Below are positions 60,841-64,000 of a stretch of 64,000 nucleotides of DNA, piece by piece. The notes below the pieces were generated by a model. The model did no database searches. It saw only the letters and a program-made list of their open reading frames with translations, and had not been told where the DNA came from. The DNA comes from Pseudomonas sp. H1h (GTDB lineage Bacteria > Pseudomonadota > Gammaproteobacteria > Pseudomonadales > Pseudomonadaceae), in the NCBI RefSeq assembly GCF_000633255.1, contig NZ_AYMJ01000012.1:153178-217177 (forward strand), in the 5' to 3' direction. The translations under genes and the position numbers were made by a program. The stretch's first letter is position 1, and every line of letters starts with the position of its first letter.

Positions 60841-61809
60841 CTACAAGGCCGCGTCGATTTTCTTGGCTGCGTCGTCGCTCACCCATGCGTGCCAGACTTC
60901 AGGATGTTCCTTGAGGAAGATTTTCGCCAGTTTTGGCGACTCGATACGTTCCTTCGCCATGCGTCCCAGGTTCTGGTTCAACAGGTCGATCGGCAGGTTG
61001 ACCTTCTCCAGCACGGCCACCAGCTCCGGGGCTTGCTCGTGGAAAGTTTTCGACAGGCCGACCTTGATGCTCACGGTCTTGTCGACGCCTGGTTTCTCTT
61101 CGAGTTTGACCGCGTCGATCTGGCCCATCAGCGGGGTTGGCGACCAGTAGTAGAACAGGATCGGCTCGCCACGCTTGTAGCTCGACAGCACCGCCGCATC
61201 CAGCGCCGGGCCGGTGCCCGGACGGAAGTTGGTGTAGGTATTTTCCAGGCCGTAGCTTTTGAGCATTTCGCTGTTGTCCAGCTCACAGGTCCAGCCGGCC
61301 GGGCAGTTGTAGAAACGGCCCTTGGACGGCTCTTCAGCGTCCTTGAAAATGGCTGCGTATTTGCCCAGATCAGCGATGTTTTTCAGGTCCGGCGCTTTTG
61401 GTTCAAGCTTGCGTTTGGCATCACCTTCGATCACGTAGCGCGGCACGTACCAGCCTTCGACCGCGCCGACGATCGGCGCACCGACACCGACGACCTTGCC
61501 GGCCTTCTCGGCCTTGTTCCAGACCTCGCTGCGGCCGACCCATTCTTCGGCGAACACTTGAATATCGTTGCTGCTGAGGGCGTTCTCCATGGTGATGGAG
61601 TTGCCCGGCAGGCTGTCGGTCTTGCAGTCGTAACCTTTCTCCAGCACCACTTGCAGCACGTCGGTCAGCAGCATGCCGCTTTCCCAGTTCAGCCCGGCGA
61701 ATTTCACCGGTTTGCCCGATTCGCACCAGCCGGCGGCTTGCGTCGCACCGGCACTGGCCAGCAGGCCCATGGACAGCAATGTGGTCAGCAGGGTCTTGTT
61801 CGATTTCAT
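60841..61809 (-). CDS. hutX: ABC transporter substrate-binding protein of the hut locus
   Basis: The 322-residue precursor has a signal peptide ending near ATQAA (about residue 26), then a ProX/OpuAC fold. Four cysteines (CESG, YDCKT, NCPAGWTC) could form disulfides. Start ATG 61809 (MKSNKTLLTTLL). Upstream in-frame codons to 61878 add residues without a signal-peptide character. It pairs with the downstream permease and ATPase. The ligand is not evident from sequence. Confidence 0.88.
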   Translation of the reverse strand: MKSNKTLLTTLLSMGLLASAGATQAAGWCESGKPVKFAGLNWESGMLLTDVLQVVLEKGYDCKTDSLPGNSITMENALSSNDIQVFAEEWVGRSEVWNKAEKAGKVVGVGAPIVGAVEGWYVPRYVIEGDAKRKLEPKAPDLKNIADLGKYAAIFKDAEEPSKGRFYNCPAGWTCELDNSEMLKSYGLENTYTNFRPGTGPALDAAVLSSYKRGEPILFYYWSPTPLMGQIDAVKLEEKPGVDKTVSIKVGLSKTFHEQAPELVAVLEKVNLPIDLLNQNLGRMAKERIESPKLAKIFLKEHPEVWHAWVSDDAAKKIDAAL

Positions 61810-61878
61810 TGTTGTGACGCTCCTAATCATGAGTTGGCTTACGGCAGTCAAGAGGCATCCAGCCCTGTCCACGTCCAA

Positions 61879-63351
61879 TCAGGCCTGCGCCGCAGCGCGA
61901 CCGGCCCCACTTGCTTTAGGTTGTACAACGCTGTTCTGCTCGACCGGCAGAATCAGTTGATCGGGCACCGAGCCGTGCCATTTTTTTGCGCACACGTAAT
62001 ACAGGGCGGCAGGCAGCACCAGACCGATGATCCAGGAGATGTCCACGTCACCGAGGGCCGCTACGAGCGGGCCGGTATAGAACTTGGTGGAGATGAACGG
62101 CAGCTGCACCAGCACGCCGAACACATAGACGCTGATCCCGAGCAGGTTCCAGCGGCCATAGCGACCATTCGGGTCGGCCAGCGCCGGTACGTCATAGCGC
62201 TCACGGGTGATGCAGTAGTAGTCCACCAGGTTGATCGCGCTCCATGGCGTGAAGAACGCCAGCAGGAACAGGATGAAAGACTTGAACGCTCCGAGGAACG
62301 AGTGCTGGCCGAGCAGCGCCATCAGCGTCGCCGCACCGACGATGACCAGCACGAACACCAGACGCTGCAGGCGCGTTACTTTCAGGTCACCACGGAAACC
62401 GCTGATGATGGTCGCAATGCACATGAAGCTGCCGTAGGAGTTCAGGGTGGAGATGGTCACCTTGCCGAACGCGATGCTGAAATACAGCAGCGCAGCGGTG
62501 GCACCGGTGCCGCCCAGACCGACGATGTAAGCCACTTCATGGCCGGCAAATTGCCCGTTGGCCGAAGCCGCCGCGAACACACCGAGGATCATCGCCACCT
62601 GCGCGCCGATCACTGAACCGGCACCAGCGGCGAAAAAGGTTTTCACCGAGGAAACCTTGCTCGGCAGGTAGCGTGAGTAGTCCGCCACGTAAGGGCCGAA
62701 GGCGATCTGCCAGGACGCCGCCAGGGACACCGCCAGCAGGAAGCTGCTCCAGCTGAAGTGACGGATTTCCAGAAGTGCGCCGACGTCCACCTGACTCACC
62801 AAGCGACTGAACAGATAAACAAAAGCGATCACGCCAATGACACTGGCGATCCGGCCGATCCAGTGGATCACCCGATAGCCGAGCACCGTGACCACGACGA
62901 TGACGCTGGCGAAAAGAAGAATGCCGACAGTGTCGCTGACACCAAACAACTGGCCCAGCGCCTGACCCGACAGCACGGTGCCGGTCGCGGTGAAGCCCAG
63001 GTACATCAGGCACACCAGCACGATCGGAATCGCTGCGCCATAAACCCCGAACTGCACACGGCTGGAGATCATCTGCGGCAGGCCCAGCTTCGGACCTTGT
63101 GCCGCGTGCAGCGCCATGACACCGCCGCCCAGCAGTTGACCGATCAACAGACCGATCAGCGACCAGAACACATCACCGCCCAGCACCACGGCCAAGGCCC
63201 CGGTGACGATTGCGGTGATTTGCAGGTTGGCACCCATCCACAGGGTGAACTGACTGAATAGACGACCGTGTCTTTCCGCTTCCGGGATGTAGTCGATCGA
63301 ACGCCTTTCGATCAACGGTTTGTTGCCTGCACGATCGGGGTTAACAGCCAT
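61879..63351 (-). CDS. NCS1-family permease of the hut locus (possible urocanate/histidine transporter)
   Basis: This 490-residue permease belongs to the cytosine/purine/allantoin (NCS1) family, with about 12 transmembrane helices and the N-terminal signature RHGRLFSQFTLWMGANLQ. Position directly after hutU is shared by pseudomonads, and a transporter at this place is reported to take up urocanate in P. fluorescens (HutTu); whether this is its orthologue is inferred. Start ATG 63351 (MAVNPDRAGNKP), with AGAGG 7 bases upstream. Confidence 0.85.
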   Translation of the reverse strand: MAVNPDRAGNKPLIERRSIDYIPEAERHGRLFSQFTLWMGANLQITAIVTGALAVVLGGDVFWSLIGLLIGQLLGGGVMALHAAQGPKLGLPQMISSRVQFGVYGAAIPIVLVCLMYLGFTATGTVLSGQALGQLFGVSDTVGILLFASVIVVVTVLGYRVIHWIGRIASVIGVIAFVYLFSRLVSQVDVGALLEIRHFSWSSFLLAVSLAASWQIAFGPYVADYSRYLPSKVSSVKTFFAAGAGSVIGAQVAMILGVFAAASANGQFAGHEVAYIVGLGGTGATAALLYFSIAFGKVTISTLNSYGSFMCIATIISGFRGDLKVTRLQRLVFVLVIVGAATLMALLGQHSFLGAFKSFILFLLAFFTPWSAINLVDYYCITRERYDVPALADPNGRYGRWNLLGISVYVFGVLVQLPFISTKFYTGPLVAALGDVDISWIIGLVLPAALYYVCAKKWHGSVPDQLILPVEQNSVVQPKASGAGRAAAQA

Positions 63352-63368
63352 GATTCAACCTCTGTGGA

Positions 63369-63376
63369 TTGTTATT
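63369..63376 (-). promoter_or_regulatory. Candidate Crc/Hfq (CA) motif before the hut permease
   Basis: Leftward AATAACAA fits AANAAYAA and lies 4 bases before the AGAGG ribosome site of the permease gene. It is the same 8-mer found before hutH. Confidence 0.5.
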
Positions 63377-63404
63377 CGAGTTCACTGAGCGTCTTGCGCG
63401 GGCT

Positions 63405-63506
63405 GCTGTTGGTGGGAGCGGGCTTGCTCGCGAAGGGGTCGACACATTCAAAACATGTGCTGACTGATCCAACGCATTCGTGAGCAAGCCCACTCCCACC
63501 AACAGC
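63405..63506. repeat. Extended REP pair between hutU and the permease
   Basis: Two inverted REP cores plus extra pairing outside them (GCTGTTGGTGGGAG and CTCCCACCAACAGC), giving arms of about 30 bases. Confidence 0.85.
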
Positions 63507-63526
63507 AATTCCCACGACTTTTGCGT

Positions 63527-64000
63527 TTATTTACCGGTGATCATTGGCAGGTTCAGGCCCTGCTCCTTGGCACAGTCGATGGCGATCTGGTAACCGGCAT
63601 CGGCGTGGCGCATGACGCCGGTGGCCGGGTCGTTGTGCAGCACGCGCGCAATACGCTCGGCCGCTTCGTCAGTACCGTCGCAGACAATCACCATGCCCGA
63701 GTGCTGGGAGAAACCCATGCCCACGCCACCGCCGTGGTGCAGCGACACCCAGGTCGCGCCGCTCGCGGTGTTCAGCAGGGCGTTGAGCAGTGGCCAGTCG
63801 GAGACGGCATCGGAGCCGTCCTGCATCGATTCGGTTTCGCGGTTCGGGCTGGAGACCGAGCCGGAGTCGAGGTGGTCACGACCGATCACGATCGGTGCCG
63901 ACAGCTCGCCGCTGCGGACCATTTCGTTGAACGCCAGACCGAGCTTGGCGCGCAGGCCCAGGCCGACCCAGCAGATACGGGCCGGCAGACCCTGGAAGCT
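63527..64000 (-). CDS. hutU: Urocanate hydratase (C-terminal part, runs off window)
   Basis: HutU converts urocanate to imidazolonepropionate using tightly bound NAD. Only the last 157 residues are present, open to the window edge in frame. [25 protein letters not shown], the [15 protein letters not shown] motif and [10 protein letters not shown] identify it. The coding frame continues past the internal ATG at 63922 to base 64000, so that ATG is not the start. It lies upstream of the permease, the first of the leftward hut genes seen here. Confidence 0.96.
   Translation of the reverse strand, partial: SFQGLPARICWVGLGLRAKLGLAFNEMVRSGELSAPIVIGRDHLDSGSVSSPNRETESMQDGSDAVSDWPLLNALLNTASGATWVSLHHGGGVGMGFSQHSGMVIVCDGTDEAAERIARVLHNDPATGVMRHADAGYQIAIDCAKEQGLNLPMITGK

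Noticed and set aside
61919..61926. TTGTACAA palindrome near the end of the hut permease as a HutC site
   Set aside because: It is inside coding sequence, matches only the core of such sites, and is not placed near a promoter I can see.

Overview
The window is chromosomal DNA of a fluorescent-group Pseudomonas. Gene order (gltDB, damX, aroBK, pilQPONM, ponA; maeB, nuclease, rpmE, priA, argS, hslVU, pha cluster, ubiEJB, hisIE, tatABC, rsmE, chemoreceptor; opgGH, dtd, pip; hut) follows the backbone shared by P. fluorescens, P. putida and P. aeruginosa. Base composition is GC-rich, and more than a dozen paired REP sequences of the P. fluorescens type (core GGGAGCGGGCTTGCTCGCGA) sit between genes. 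I see no phage, insertion sequence, tRNA, rRNA or CRISPR array.

Layout. 1-5266: glutamate synthase (gltB and the start of gltD), with a promoter and a candidate ArgR operator. 5267-13499: one leftward block, pilMNOPQ-aroK-aroB-damX (type IV pilus alignment and secretin, shikimate pathway, division-associated SPOR protein). 13715-16162: divergent penicillin-binding protein 1A. 16431-18922: malic enzyme, secreted thermonuclease, ribosomal protein bL31 (leftward). 19207-26785: priA, argS, an FtsN-like SPOR protein, hslVU with a clear heat-shock promoter, and a DUF971 protein. 27045-34228: medium-chain-length polyhydroxyalkanoate cluster phaC1-Z-C2-D, facing phaI-phaF, plus a small PHA-region protein. 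34395-40464: ubiquinone genes ubiE-J-B, histidine genes hisI-E, Tat export genes tatABC, and rsmE. 40549-45187: HBM-type chemoreceptor and a polar amino acid ABC transporter. 45361-49735: periplasmic glucan genes opgGH. 50013-53387: dtd-pip, then an alpha/beta hydrolase translationally coupled to a choline-type binding protein. 53636-64000: histidine utilisation genes hutU-(permease)-(ABC transporter XWV)-lyase paralogue-hutH-hutI-hutG, running leftward off the end of the window.

How they fit. The hut genes convert histidine to glutamate (HutH, HutU, HutI, HutG with a formimino-glutamate deiminase that would lie outside the window), while gltBD makes glutamate from 2-oxoglutarate and glutamine. 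The pha genes store surplus acyl-CoA carbon as granules. Several signals suggest nutritional control: a sigma54-type promoter before phaC1, A-rich Crc/Hfq-like motifs at phaC1, hutH and the hut permease, and ArgR-like half-sites at gltB.

The most unusual item is the histidine ammonia-lyase paralogue at 57405-58928. It keeps the family fold but lacks exactly the Ala-Ser-Gly tripeptide that forms the MIO electrophile, and also has Leu where the catalytic Tyr is expected. It therefore cannot work as an ordinary ammonia-lyase, yet it is intact and sits inside the hut block. A second oddity is an intrinsic terminator (probably rpmE's) lying inside the first codons of the downstream nuclease gene.
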